A DNA stretch of 64,000 nt. Source: an uncultured Oscillospiraceae bacterium (GTDB taxonomy: Bacteria; Bacillota; Clostridia; Oscillospirales; Ruminococcaceae). The stretch's first letter is position 1, and each line of letters begins with the position of its first letter. The stretch lies in the NCBI GenBank assembly GCA_934446355.1, contig CAKSEC010000002.1, positions 1 to 64,000 of the forward strand, written 5' to 3'. The notes below the pieces were generated by a model, which saw nothing but the letters and a program-made list of their open reading frames with translations, ran no database searches and was not told the DNA's origin. Both the position numbers and the translations under genes were made by a program. Below, one piece after another: positions 1 to 8,343 of this stretch.

Positions 1-624
1 ATCTACATCATCGACCTGCAGAAGACCGTAAGAAAGCTCGACGAGGCTTACAACTTCATTCACGAGGTTGCAGCAAACGGCGGCGAGATCCTGTTTGTCG
101 GCACCAAGAAGCAGGCTGCTGATTCCATCAAGGAAGAAGCTACACGTGCAGGCGCACATTTTGTTAATGCAAGATGGCTGGGCGGCATGATGACCAACTT
201 CAAGACCATTCAGAGAAGGATCGCAAGACTTGAGCAGCTCCACACCATGGAGTCTGATGGCACTTTCGACCTGCTCCCCAAGAAGGAAGTTATCAAGCTT
301 AACCTTGAGATCGAGAAGCTTGAAAAGTTCCTCGGCGGTATCAAGAACATGAAGAAGCTTCCCGGTGCGCTCTTCGTTGTTGACCCCCGCAAGGAGAAGA
401 TCGCAGTATCCGAGGCTAAGAAGCTTGGTATTCCGGTAGTTGCTATCGTTGACACTAACTGCGACCCCGATGAGATAGATTACGTGATCCCCGGAAACGA
501 CGACGCGATCAGAGCAGTAAAGCTTATCGCAGGCGCAATGGCTGACGCCATCATTTCCGCAAATCAGGGTGCGGCTGAGGCTGCAGCAGAGGAGCAGGCT
601 GCTCCCGCTGAGGACGCTGAGTGA
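1..624 (+). CDS. rpsB: 30S ribosomal protein S2 (5' end cut by window)
   Basis: The reading frame is open from base 1, so the beginning of the gene lies outside the window; 207 residues are visible. The text matches S2: a GGMMTNFKTI stretch near visible residue 62, the long EIEKLEKFLGG helix, and the signature of the family around visible residues 125-170 (FVVDP, then AIVDTNCDPDEIDYVIPGNDDA). The protein ends in an Ala/Glu-rich acidic tail. S2 joins the small subunit late and helps bind S1 and mRNA. It is followed 37 bases later by tsf, the usual rpsB-tsf pair, probably one transcript. Confidence 0.97.
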   Translation: MYIIDLQKTVRKLDEAYNFIHEVAANGGEILFVGTKKQAADSIKEEATRAGAHFVNARWLGGMMTNFKTIQRRIARLEQLHTMESDGTFDLLPKKEVIKLNLEIEKLEKFLGGIKNMKKLPGALFVVDPRKEKIAVSEAKKLGIPVVAIVDTNCDPDEIDYVIPGNDDAIRAVKLIAGAMADAIISANQGAAEAAAEEQAAPAEDAE

Positions 625-661
625 TCACTGTCCGTAAATACGATATAAGGAGATTAAAATA

Positions 662-1588
662 ATGGCTAATATCACAGCAAAGGAAGTCGCAGAGCTTCGT
701 GAAATGACCGGCTGCGGCATGATGGACTGCAAGAGAGCGCTTGTTGAAGCTGACGGCAACAGGGACGAGGCAGTAAAGATCCTGCGTGAAAAGGGTCTTG
801 CAAAGGCTGCTAAGAAGGCTGGCCGTATCGCTGCAGAGGGTATCGTTAAGGCTAAGACCAACGGCAATACCGGCGTACTGGTCGAGATCAACTGCGAGAC
901 CGACTTCTGCGCAAAGAGCGACAAGTTCCTTGAACTCGTTGAAACTATCGCTGACACTATCCTCGCTAACGACGTTGCTGACGTTGAGGCTCTCAAGAAC
1001 TGCACAGCTTCCGGCACTTCCCAGACTGTTGCAGAGTATATGACTGAGAAGATCGCAACTATCGGCGAGAACATGAATATCCGCCGCTTCACCAAGATGA
1101 CCGGCACACTCGTTCCCTATATGCACGACGGCGGCAGAATCGGCACTATGGTCAAGATGACCACCGACAAGCCCGACGACGCTGCAGTTCTTGCCTGCGG
1201 TAAGAACGTTGCTCTTCAGGTAACCGCTCTGAACGCTCAGTATGTATCTCAGGCTGATATCCCCGCAGACGTACTGGCAAACGAGAAGGAAGTTCAGCTT
1301 GGTCTGGTAAAGACTGAGAACGCTCAGTCCGCTAAGCCCAAGCCCGACAACGTTCTTGAGAAGATCGTTGAGGGTCGTCTGAGAAAGTACTTTGAGGAAG
1401 TATGCCTGCTCGATCAGAAGTACTTCAAGGACGATACAATGTCCATCGCAAAGTATGTTGAGACCGAGGCTAAGGCTGCAGGCGCAAGCATCACTATCGA
1501 CACATTCGTTCGCTACGAGCGCGGCGAGGGCATCGAGAAGAAGCAGGACGATTTCGCTGCAGAAGTTGCTCAGATGGCAAAGGGCTAA
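662..1588 (+). CDS. tsf: Translation elongation factor Ts
   Basis: A 308-residue protein of normal length for EF-Ts, the nucleotide exchange factor that releases GDP from EF-Tu. The N-terminal UBA-like domain carries the family signature REMTGCGMMDCKRALVEA near residue 13, followed by REKGLAKAAKKAGRIAAEG. The core that contacts EF-Tu follows, with ETDFCAKSDKF near residue 80. The ATG is preceded by AAGGAGA. It is the second gene of the rpsB-tsf operon and is closed by a strong terminator. Confidence 0.97.
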   Translation: MANITAKEVAELREMTGCGMMDCKRALVEADGNRDEAVKILREKGLAKAAKKAGRIAAEGIVKAKTNGNTGVLVEINCETDFCAKSDKFLELVETIADTILANDVADVEALKNCTASGTSQTVAEYMTEKIATIGENMNIRRFTKMTGTLVPYMHDGGRIGTMVKMTTDKPDDAAVLACGKNVALQVTALNAQYVSQADIPADVLANEKEVQLGLVKTENAQSAKPKPDNVLEKIVEGRLRKYFEEVCLLDQKYFKDDTMSIAKYVETEAKAAGASITIDTFVRYERGEGIEKKQDDFAAEVAQMAKG

Positions 1589-1610
1589 TTTAATAGCTTT
1601 CAGAAATAGA

Positions 1611-1639
1611 GGGGCTGTATATTATGCAGCCCCTTTTTT
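1611..1639 (+). terminator. Rho-independent terminator of rpsB-tsf
   Basis: GGGGCTG and CAGCCCC form a perfect 7-bp stem over a nine-base loop, followed by six T residues. It sits 22 bases after the tsf stop and before apbE. Confidence 0.9.
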
Positions 1640-1656
1640 AATATCGAGGTGAGTAC

Positions 1657-2673
1657 ATGAAAAAGGCGGTATTTGCCGCTGCGCTTCTGCTGTGCGGCTG
1701 TGCGGCGAAAACTCCGGAAAAGCACACACGTGAATTGTTTGCGATGGATACATATATGTCGCTGACTGCGTATGACGGGGAATCAGGCTCGAACGGTGCA
1801 GAGGAGGCGCTGTCGGAGGCGGTCGAGTTCATAAATGCGCTCGAAAGGGAGCTTTCGGTGACCCTGTCGGAAAGCGACATCAGCGTTCTGAACAGCGCAT
1901 CGGGAGAACGAATTACAGTCGGCTCGGACGCCCTGTCGATAATCAGCACGTCGCTTGAAATATCGTCCCAGACAGACGGCGCACTGGATATCACGGTATA
2001 CCCGCTGGTCAGGGAGTGGGGCTTCACGACCGGCGAATACCGCATACCTGAGGACGAGGTACTGAAGGATCTGCTGCAGAATGTCGGGTACGGGCGAATT
2101 TCAGTCGAGGGGCAGACCGTTGCTCTGGCAGAAGGCACTGAGATCGACCTCGGCGCACTTGCAAAGGGCTATGCGGGCAGCCGTGCCGTGGAAATACTCA
2201 GGGCGCATGGCGTGACCTCTGCGATACTTGACCTCGGCGGCAATGTGTGCGCAGTCGGCAAAAAGCCAGACGGTACAGCGTGGCGGGTGGCAGTCGCTGA
2301 CCCGGACAACAGCAGTGAATATCTGGGTATACTTGATGTGGAGGACAAATTCGTGGTCACGTCGGGCAAGTATGAGAGGTATTTCACGGGTGACGATGGC
2401 AAAAGATACCACCACATAATTGACCCGAAAACCGGTAAGCCGTCTGAAAACGGACTGAATGCAGTCACGGTGATAGGCACAGACGGCACGAAATGCGACG
2501 CATTATCCACTGCACTGCTGGTTATGGGCGAGGAAAAAGCCGTGCAGTACTGGCGGGAATATGGCGATTTTGATATGCTTCTTGTGACGGACGACCGCCG
2601 ATTGCTTGTAACTGATGGCATTTCAGACGGGTTCCGGCTGACGTCAGACTGTCAGGTGTCGGTTATTGAGTAG
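1657..2673 (+). CDS. apbE: FAD:protein FMN transferase (ApbE family lipoprotein)
   Basis: A 338-residue ApbE-family protein. ApbE transfers FMN from FAD to a threonine of target flavoproteins such as Rnf or Nqr subunits, outside the membrane. A short signal peptide ends in a lipobox (LLLCGC, Cys at about residue 10-12), so it should be a lipoprotein. Family motifs are visible: FAMDTYMSL near residue 28, DLGALAKGYAG near 165, the glycine-rich LDLGGNV near 190, and GTKCDALSTALLVMG near 280. The ATG follows GAGGTGAG. The gene stands alone between a terminator and the next promoter; no Rnf or Nqr genes are in this window, so its target is unknown. Confidence 0.93.
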   Translation: MKKAVFAAALLLCGCAAKTPEKHTRELFAMDTYMSLTAYDGESGSNGAEEALSEAVEFINALERELSVTLSESDISVLNSASGERITVGSDALSIISTSLEISSQTDGALDITVYPLVREWGFTTGEYRIPEDEVLKDLLQNVGYGRISVEGQTVALAEGTEIDLGALAKGYAGSRAVEILRAHGVTSAILDLGGNVCAVGKKPDGTAWRVAVADPDNSSEYLGILDVEDKFVVTSGKYERYFTGDDGKRYHHIIDPKTGKPSENGLNAVTVIGTDGTKCDALSTALLVMGEEKAVQYWREYGDFDMLLVTDDRRLLVTDGISDGFRLTSDCQVSVIE

Positions 2674-2751
2674 CAGTCGGTGATTTTTGTGCAATATTAA
2701 TGAAACTTGTGCTCAACTTTGCTGAGATTTGTAAATTATTCTAAAAACCTC

Positions 2752-2780
2752 TTGAATTATTAAGTAAAACGTGATATTAT
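2752..2780 (+). promoter_or_regulatory. Promoter of the enzyme I-like gene
   Basis: TTGAAT and TATTAT are separated by 17 bases. The -10 box overlaps the upstream GTG at 2771 that would give a longer reading frame, so translation should start at the internal ATG 2843. Confidence 0.7.
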
Positions 2781-2842
2781 TAAGATATAAGGTAAAAGAT
2801 GATTTTCAGTCCAGAACGGATATCAGCAAAGGAGAGAGGAAT

Positions 2843-4351
2843 ATGACAGTATTTACAGGTAAAAGCGTATACAGTGCGTCAGCGTCCGGATTTATCCATA
2901 TACTGAAAAAGCCTCGCCTTGATGTCCGGCGGTACAGGGTCGAGAGCGTCGATGAGGAGCTGCACCGCTTTGAAGCGGCGAAATTTGTCGCAGTGCGCCA
3001 GCTTCAGGAATTATACGACCGGTACATCTCTGAAATAGGCGAAACGAACGCCCAGATCTTCGAGATACACATGATGATGCTGGAGGACGAGGACTACAAC
3101 GGCTCGATAATCGGCATGATCGAAGCGGAGAGCATTAACGCAGAATACGCAGTGGCACGCACGTCCGATATATTCGCCCAGATGCTGGAAGCAATGGATA
3201 ACGAGTACATGAGAGCGCGCTCGGCTGACGTCAGGGACGTGTCGGAAAGGCTTATCAGCATTTTGACTGCGGCGTCTTTCACGGACGACATTCCGGATAA
3301 TTCGGTCATATGTGCGGACGACCTGCTGCCAAGTCAGGCGGCGTCGCTCGACAGAAGCAAGATATCGGCATTCGTTACGGCGCATGGTTCGCCGATATCC
3401 CACACCGCAATACTTATCCACAGCATGAATATTCCTGCGGTAATAGGCGTGGGTGACAGCTTTCTGGCAAACGTCCGCAGCGGCGAGCCGGTGATCGTTG
3501 ACGGCGCGGCGGGTGAGGTATACCTTGACCCTGATGTCAGGACGCGCAGCAGATTTTCCGCTTCGCCGAGGGAAAGAAGCGGGGACGTCAGCGTTACCCG
3601 CACGCTGGACGGCAAGCGTATCACGCTGCTTGAAAGCGTAGGCGGGGAGTCCACGGCGGCTCAGGAAAGCGCAGATGGCATAGCAATGCTCGGCTGCCGC
3701 CTGATAGCAGACGAGGAGCGGCAGTTCACGGTATACCGCGACGCGGCGGAAAGCACGTCTGAACAACGAGTTATCATCAGAATGCCGGAGATAGCACCGT
3801 CGCCGGAACGGCATTCGATATTTGAACTGCAGATGAGGTCGGTGCTGAGAGCTTCCGCGTGCGGAAGTCTTACGATATTGTTTCCTATGATCACCTGCGT
3901 GACTGAGGCAAGAAAGATACTTGCTTCCTGCGATACGATGCGCTCAGCGCTGCTGGCGAAAGGCGTTGAATCGTCTGATGATACACGTCTAGGCTTCATG
4001 ATCGAAACTCCCGCCGCTGCGGTGATAAGCGATGAACTTGCCCCGATGGCTGACCTGTTCATGATAGACAGCGACAGTATCGCACGGCTGTCGCTCGCCG
4101 CTTCCGGTGATGAGATATTTGCGGAGGAGTTCGCCGCAGGTCAGCGGGCGGCGGTATTGCGCATGATAAGCAGCTGCGCCCGCAACGCAGTGAAAAACGG
4201 CGCACGTGTGGGTATTTGCGGCTCGTTCGCCGCGGATACTTCGCTTACGGAGGAACTTCTGAGGCTTGGAATAGATATATTCTGCGCTCCGGCGGACAGG
4301 CTTCCGGCGGTCCGTGAGGCGGTTGTCGGAGTGGATCTTTCGGCGAAGTGA
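2843..4351 (+). CDS. Degenerate PTS enzyme I-like protein
   Basis: A 502-residue relative of phosphoenolpyruvate-protein phosphotransferase (enzyme I, usually about 570 residues). The start at 2843 has GGAGAGAGG in front and lies downstream of the promoter. The phosphohistidine domain is intact, with HGSPISHTAILIHSMNIPAV and His187 in the active-site position. The C-terminal TIM barrel is recognisable (LRASACGSLTILFPMI, GFMIETPAAAVI, VGICGSFAAD with Cys459). Several residues that bind PEP in enzyme I look lost: GIGLLRTEF is replaced by GIAMLGCRL, the RTLDIGGDK segment is deleted, and the TND...DR motif reads IDSDSIARLSLAAS. It may be an inactive or repurposed paralogue. No HPr gene is adjacent. 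Confidence 0.85.
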   Translation: MTVFTGKSVYSASASGFIHILKKPRLDVRRYRVESVDEELHRFEAAKFVAVRQLQELYDRYISEIGETNAQIFEIHMMMLEDEDYNGSIIGMIEAESINAEYAVARTSDIFAQMLEAMDNEYMRARSADVRDVSERLISILTAASFTDDIPDNSVICADDLLPSQAASLDRSKISAFVTAHGSPISHTAILIHSMNIPAVIGVGDSFLANVRSGEPVIVDGAAGEVYLDPDVRTRSRFSASPRERSGDVSVTRTLDGKRITLLESVGGESTAAQESADGIAMLGCRLIADEERQFTVYRDAAESTSEQRVIIRMPEIAPSPERHSIFELQMRSVLRASACGSLTILFPMITCVTEARKILASCDTMRSALLAKGVESSDDTRLGFMIETPAAAVISDELAPMADLFMIDSDSIARLSLAASGDEIFAEEFAAGQRAAVLRMISSCARNAVKNGARVGICGSFAADTSLTEELLRLGIDIFCAPADRLPAVREAVVGVDLSAK

Positions 4352-4354
4352 CAT

Positions 4355-4457
4355 AGACTGGCGATAAACCCTCATCTTCGTCGTCAGTGGCATTTCGGCA
4401 GGCAGACAGCCTAGCCGAAACGCCACTTCCTAGAATCTGAGGGCTTCTCGCCAGTCT
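4355..4457 (+). repeat. Structured repeat element, copy 1 (short form)
   Basis: A 103-bp element with terminal inverted repeats of about 20 bp: AGACTGGCGATAAACCCTCA at the left and TGAGGGCTTCTCGCCAGTCT at the right, pairing with two mismatches. Inside is a second long hairpin (AGTGGC, TTTCGGC, AGGC pairing with GCCT, GCCGAAA, GCCACT). The same ends occur at 47299-47538 around a longer interior. It lies 4 bases after the enzyme I-like stop codon and could also affect the 3' end of that mRNA. Confidence 0.8.
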
Positions 4458-4480
4458 GGCAGCAGACTTTTTCAACACTG

Positions 4481-4511
4481 TAGGGGTAGCATATGCTATC
4501 CCTATTTTCTT
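4481..4511 (+). terminator. Terminator after the enzyme I-like gene
   Basis: TAGGGGTAGCAT and ATGCTATCCCTA form an almost perfect palindrome followed by TTTTCTTT. Confidence 0.75.
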
Positions 4512-4552
4512 TGCGAATTTACACATTATTTCGCAGAATTATGAATAAATAG

Positions 4553-4581
4553 TTGAAAAATTCACAGAAGTGTGATATAAT
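4553..4581 (+). promoter_or_regulatory. Promoter P1 upstream of the amino acid importer
   Basis: TTGAAA and TATAAT with a 17-base spacer. Transcription would begin near 4588, about 330 bases before livJ. The stretch downstream holds a long inverted repeat (GAATCAAAAT at 4655-4664 with ATTTTGATTC at 4711-4720), so P1 may make a structured leader or a separate small RNA. Confidence 0.7.
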
Positions 4582-4751
4582 ATATAAGTATGGGGTTTTG
4601 TGCAGGTAAACGTTTTATCAGCAAAAACAGAAGCAATAATACGTACTCATGTGTGAATCAAAATGCAAAAAAAGCAGATATCTGTGTACTTTTAGTTAAA
4701 ATTGTACAAAATTTTGATTCGTTCTTTTCAATAATCAATGCTTTTTAATCA

Positions 4752-4780
4752 TTGACAGATTATGAATTAAAGGTTATTAT
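4752..4780 (+). promoter_or_regulatory. Promoter P2 of livJ
   Basis: Consensus TTGACA, a 17-base spacer and TATTAT. The resulting leader to livJ is about 130 bases. Confidence 0.8.
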
Positions 4781-4917
4781 ATTATTGCAAAGGAAAATTC
4801 CTTAATGGTATTTTCTGCAAACCAGCAAGACTGGGAAATAAGGCTTTGTTCTGCATAACCGCCGCATTTAACTGCACGGCTCGGCAGGGCATGAACGAGG
4901 AAAGGAAGAAATCTAAA

Positions 4918-6129
4918 ATGAAAAATGTACTGAGAAAGGTTGCAGCGATCTCTCTCGCAGCAGCAATGACAGTTCCCTTTGCAGGCTGTTCCTCAAATGA
5001 AAATGCAAGCGGCAGTGATTCCGCTGAGGGCACCCTCAAGATCGGCAGTATCGGTCCGATCACCGGCGGCGCAGCTGTTTACGGCATTGCAGTCAAGAAC
5101 GCGGCAGAGCTCGCAGTTGAAGAGATCAACGCGAACGGCGGCATCAACGGCATGAAGGTCGAGTTCAAGTTCGAGGACGACGTTCACGACGCTGAGAAGT
5201 CTGTAAATGCGTACAACTCCCTTAAGGACTGGGGTATGGAGATCCTGATGGGCACCGTTACTTCCACACCATGTCAGGCAGTTGTTGAGGAGTCCCACAA
5301 CGACAATATGTTCCAGCTTACTCCCTCCGGCTCAGCTGTTGAGTCCATCAAGTATGACAATGCGTTCAGAGTATGCTTCTCCGACCCGAACCAGGGTTCC
5401 GCTTCCGCTAAGTACATAGGCGAGAACGGTCTTGCTGAGAAAGTAGCAGTTATCTACAACAGCTCCGACGTATATTCCACCGGTATCTATGAGAAGTTCG
5501 CCGCTGAGGCAGAAAATCAGCCTTTCGAGATCGTTGCCGCTGAAGCTTTCACCGACGACAGAAAGTCTGACTTCAAGACCCAGCTCACAAAGGCTAAGGA
5601 CTCCGGCGCAGATATGGTATTCCTCCCCATCTACTATCAGGAGGCTTCCCTGATCCTCCAGCAGGCTAAGGACATGAGTTACGCTCCCAAGTTCTTCGGC
5701 TGCGACGGCATGGACGGTATCCTTGATATTGAGAACTTCGACGTATCCCTTGCTGAAGGTCTTATGCTGCTGACTCCGTTCGCCGCTGACGCAACAGACG
5801 ACGCAACAGTAAAGTTCGTATCCGCTTACACTGAGAAGTACGGTGATACGCCTATCCAGTTCGCTGCTGACGCTTACGACGCTATCTATATCATCAAGGC
5901 AGCCGCTGAAAAGGCTGGCGTAAAGGCTGATATGTCCATAAGCGATATGTGCGACGCAATGAAGACTGCTATGACCGAGATCACCGTTGACGGTCTGACC
6001 GGCGCAGGCATCACATGGTCCGCTGACGGCGAACCTACCAAGGAGCCTAAGGCAGTCAAGGTAGTCGTTACCGAGAGCACTGACGATTCCGGCAACACCG
6101 TAAAGACCGGTTCCTATCAGGCAATGTAA
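4918..6129 (+). CDS. livJ: Branched-chain amino acid ABC transporter, substrate-binding lipoprotein
   Basis: A 403-residue periplasmic-binding-fold type 1 protein of the Leu/Ile/Val family. The chosen ATG 4918 is followed by a classic lipoprotein signal (KNVLRKVAAISLAAAMTVPFAGC, Cys24); the in-frame ATGs at 4846 and 4891 would put unlikely sequence before it, and AGGAAG precedes 4918. Family features include KIGSIGPITGGAAVYG just after the Ser/Asn-rich linker, LAVEEINANGGINGMKVEF, and YDAIYIIKAAAEKAG near the C-terminus. It captures amino acids outside the membrane and delivers them to LivHM, encoded directly downstream. Codon use is strongly biased, which suggests high expression. Confidence 0.94.
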   Translation: MKNVLRKVAAISLAAAMTVPFAGCSSNENASGSDSAEGTLKIGSIGPITGGAAVYGIAVKNAAELAVEEINANGGINGMKVEFKFEDDVHDAEKSVNAYNSLKDWGMEILMGTVTSTPCQAVVEESHNDNMFQLTPSGSAVESIKYDNAFRVCFSDPNQGSASAKYIGENGLAEKVAVIYNSSDVYSTGIYEKFAAEAENQPFEIVAAEAFTDDRKSDFKTQLTKAKDSGADMVFLPIYYQEASLILQQAKDMSYAPKFFGCDGMDGILDIENFDVSLAEGLMLLTPFAADATDDATVKFVSAYTEKYGDTPIQFAADAYDAIYIIKAAAEKAGVKADMSISDMCDAMKTAMTEITVDGLTGAGITWSADGEPTKEPKAVKVVVTESTDDSGNTVKTGSYQAM

Positions 6130-6159
6130 TTTTCGCACTGAAACAGCGAAAGAACCAAC

Positions 6160-6200
6160 CGAACCATACCGCCGACACGGGTCTACCATGCCGGCGGTTG
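6160..6200 (+). promoter_or_regulatory. Hairpin between livJ and livH
   Basis: ACCGCCG and CGGCGGT can pair across about 17 bases in the 227-base gap between livJ and livH. There is no long T run, so it is more likely a partial terminator or mRNA-stabilising hairpin that keeps livJ more abundant than the membrane genes. Confidence 0.45.
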
Positions 6201-6356
6201 TGTGGTTGATTGAGCAGGGTATCCGTGAGGGGCTCTGTAATGCGCAAAACCCAGACTCGTTCCGAGCTGCCGGTGATCAGCCGACAGAGATGAAGGCTGA
6301 TCAGTGGTGATTCGGCACATACACTACACCGCTTAAATGAAAAGGGGAGGAACATT

Positions 6357-7241
6357 ATGACCTTTTTGACCCATCTGATCAACGGACTGACCCAGGGCAG
6401 TATATATGCGATCATCGCACTGGGATACACCATGGTTTACGGCATTGCGAAAATGCTGAACTTCGCCCACGGCGACATCATCATGGTGGGTGCCTATGTC
6501 GTCTACACCTGCATGGTCAGCCTCAATATCCCGTCAGTCGTATCCATTCTGATTGCAATGGCGTTCTGCACGGTGCTTGGTATCGTCATAGAAAAGGTCG
6601 CTTATCGTCCTCTTCGCGGCGCTTCCTCATCGCTGGCGGTGCTTATCACGGCGATCGGCGTCAGCTACCTGCTGCAGAATCTGTCGCTGCTGATATTCAA
6701 GGCAGACCCGAAGCAGTTCAGCAGCGTCGTTTCTCTTGGAAATATCTCGCTTTTTGACGGACAGCTTCTGATCTACGGCTATATGATCGTCACCATCATC
6801 GTGTGCGTGATCGTAATGGTCGGGCTCACGCTCTTTGTAAAGAAAACCAAGGCTGGACAGGCTATGCAGGCGGTATCTGAGGACCGCGGCGCAGCCCAGC
6901 TTATGGGAATCAACGTGAACGGAACGATAGCCCTTACTTTTGCGATAGGCTCAGCACTGGCGGCTGTCGCAGGCGCACTGATGTGTTCTGCTTCGCCGAC
7001 CCTCACGCCGTATATCGGCACTATGCCCGGCATCAAGGCGTTCGTTGCAGCGGTATTCGGCGGTATCGGCTCTATCCCCGGCGCAATGATCGGCGGCATA
7101 CTGATCGGAATAATCGAGAAGATCAGCGAGGCGTACATATCCTCTCAGATGGCGGACGCTATCGTGTTTGCGGTGCTGATCGTCGTTCTGCTGGTAAAGC
7201 CCGCAGGTCTGCTCGGCAAGAACGTTCAGGAAAAGGTTTAA
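6357..7241 (+). CDS. livH: Branched-chain amino acid ABC transporter permease LivH
   Basis: A 294-residue integral membrane protein of the LivH family, with about eight hydrophobic segments. The N-terminus reads LINGLTQGSIYAIIALGYTMVYG, and the family glycine-rich cytoplasmic loop is present as FVAAVFGGIGSIPGAMIGG near residue 227. The ATG follows AGGGGAGG. It forms the membrane channel with LivM, whose gene starts 13 bases downstream. Confidence 0.95.
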   Translation: MTFLTHLINGLTQGSIYAIIALGYTMVYGIAKMLNFAHGDIIMVGAYVVYTCMVSLNIPSVVSILIAMAFCTVLGIVIEKVAYRPLRGASSSLAVLITAIGVSYLLQNLSLLIFKADPKQFSSVVSLGNISLFDGQLLIYGYMIVTIIVCVIVMVGLTLFVKKTKAGQAMQAVSEDRGAAQLMGINVNGTIALTFAIGSALAAVAGALMCSASPTLTPYIGTMPGIKAFVAAVFGGIGSIPGAMIGGILIGIIEKISEAYISSQMADAIVFAVLIVVLLVKPAGLLGKNVQEKV

Positions 7242-7254
7242 GGGGGTGTGCCAC

Positions 7255-8343
7255 TTGAAGAAGCTTAATATCACAAAGACAACGAAGAATAATTTCTTCA
7301 CCTGCGGCGGATTCGTCATTCTTGCGGCGCTGATGTTTATTCTCAGCAATGTCGGCGTGCTTTCCAACTCAGTTAAGGGCTTCCTTGTCCCTCTGTGCAT
7401 TTACATCATCATGGCGGTTTCGCTGAACCTCGTTGTAGGTATTCTTGGCGAACTGAGCCTCGGTCATGCGGGCTTCATGTGCGTGGGCGCTTACACCAGT
7501 GCGATATTCACGAAGTGCACTGAAGCGACCATCACCAGCGTTCCCGTCAGGTTCACTCTTGCGATACTGGTCGGCGCGTTCTGTGCGGCGGTGTTCGGCG
7601 TACTTATCGGTATTCCGGTGCTCAGGCTCAAGGGCGACTACTTAGCTATCGTGACGCTTGCGTTCGGCGAGATAATCAAGAATATATGCAACTCCGTGTA
7701 TCTCGGCTTCGATTCCAACGGATTCCACGTTTCGTTTAAGGACGTTTCCGCTCTCGGACTTGAGGAAGAGGGACAGGTGATAATCAAGGGTGCGCAGGGA
7801 ATTTCCGGCACGCCAAAGAATAGCAACTTCATAATCGGCGCAGTGCTCGTGCTTATCACGCTCATCATCATTCTGAACCTCATAAATTCCCGACCGGGAC
7901 GTGCGATAATGTCTATCCGTGACAACCGTATCGCAGCGCAGTCCGTCGGTATCGACATCACCAAGTACAAACTCATGGTGTTCACCATTTCCGCAGCGTT
8001 TGCGGGGGTTGCCGGAGCGCTTTACGCTCATAACTACGCTACCCTGACAGTTACCGGCGACAAGTTCAACTACAATGCGTCGATAATGATACTGGTATAT
8101 GTCGTGCTCGGCGGCATAGGAAACATCAGGGGCTCGATAATCGCAACCATAATTCTGTATGTTCTTCCGGAGGAACTGCGGTTCCTGAGGGATTACCGAA
8201 TGCTGGTGTATGCGATAGTGCTCATTGTGGTAATGCTCTACAACTGGAGTCCTAAAATGCAGGAATACCGTGAAATCCTCCGTTACAGGATCAGGGAGAA
8301 GATCGGAAGAAAACGCGGCGGCAAGGAGGATATGCAGATATGA
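7255..8343 (+). CDS. livM: Branched-chain amino acid ABC transporter permease LivM
   Basis: A 362-residue LivM-family permease. The TTG at 7255 is preferred because AAGGGGG lies eight bases in front; the GTG at 7246 sits inside that ribosome site. Hydrophobic segments run through the protein, with family motifs NLVVGILGELSLGHAGFMCVGAYTSA near residue 60 and VYVVLGGIGNIRGSIIA near 280. The lysine/arginine-rich C-terminus should be cytoplasmic. Its stop overlaps the livG start by four bases (ATGA), so the two are translationally coupled. Confidence 0.94.
   Translation: MKKLNITKTTKNNFFTCGGFVILAALMFILSNVGVLSNSVKGFLVPLCIYIIMAVSLNLVVGILGELSLGHAGFMCVGAYTSAIFTKCTEATITSVPVRFTLAILVGAFCAAVFGVLIGIPVLRLKGDYLAIVTLAFGEIIKNICNSVYLGFDSNGFHVSFKDVSALGLEEEGQVIIKGAQGISGTPKNSNFIIGAVLVLITLIIILNLINSRPGRAIMSIRDNRIAAQSVGIDITKYKLMVFTISAAFAGVAGALYAHNYATLTVTGDKFNYNASIMILVYVVLGGIGNIRGSIIATIILYVLPEELRFLRDYRMLVYAIVLIVVMLYNWSPKMQEYREILRYRIREKIGRKRGGKEDMQI

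Noticed and set aside
551..1126. Long open frames antisense to tsf, livJ (5332-6189), gdhA (29366-30892) and prmA (47564-48577)
   Set aside because: They arise from codon bias of the highly expressed sense genes, have no ribosome sites and no recognisable protein features.
4245..4526. Reading frames sharing RSPQILG at 4245-4526 and 47180-47530 (minus strand), which look like paralogous small proteins
   Set aside because: They are translations of the repeat element in unrelated contexts, without ribosome sites, and the match follows the palindromic DNA, not a protein.
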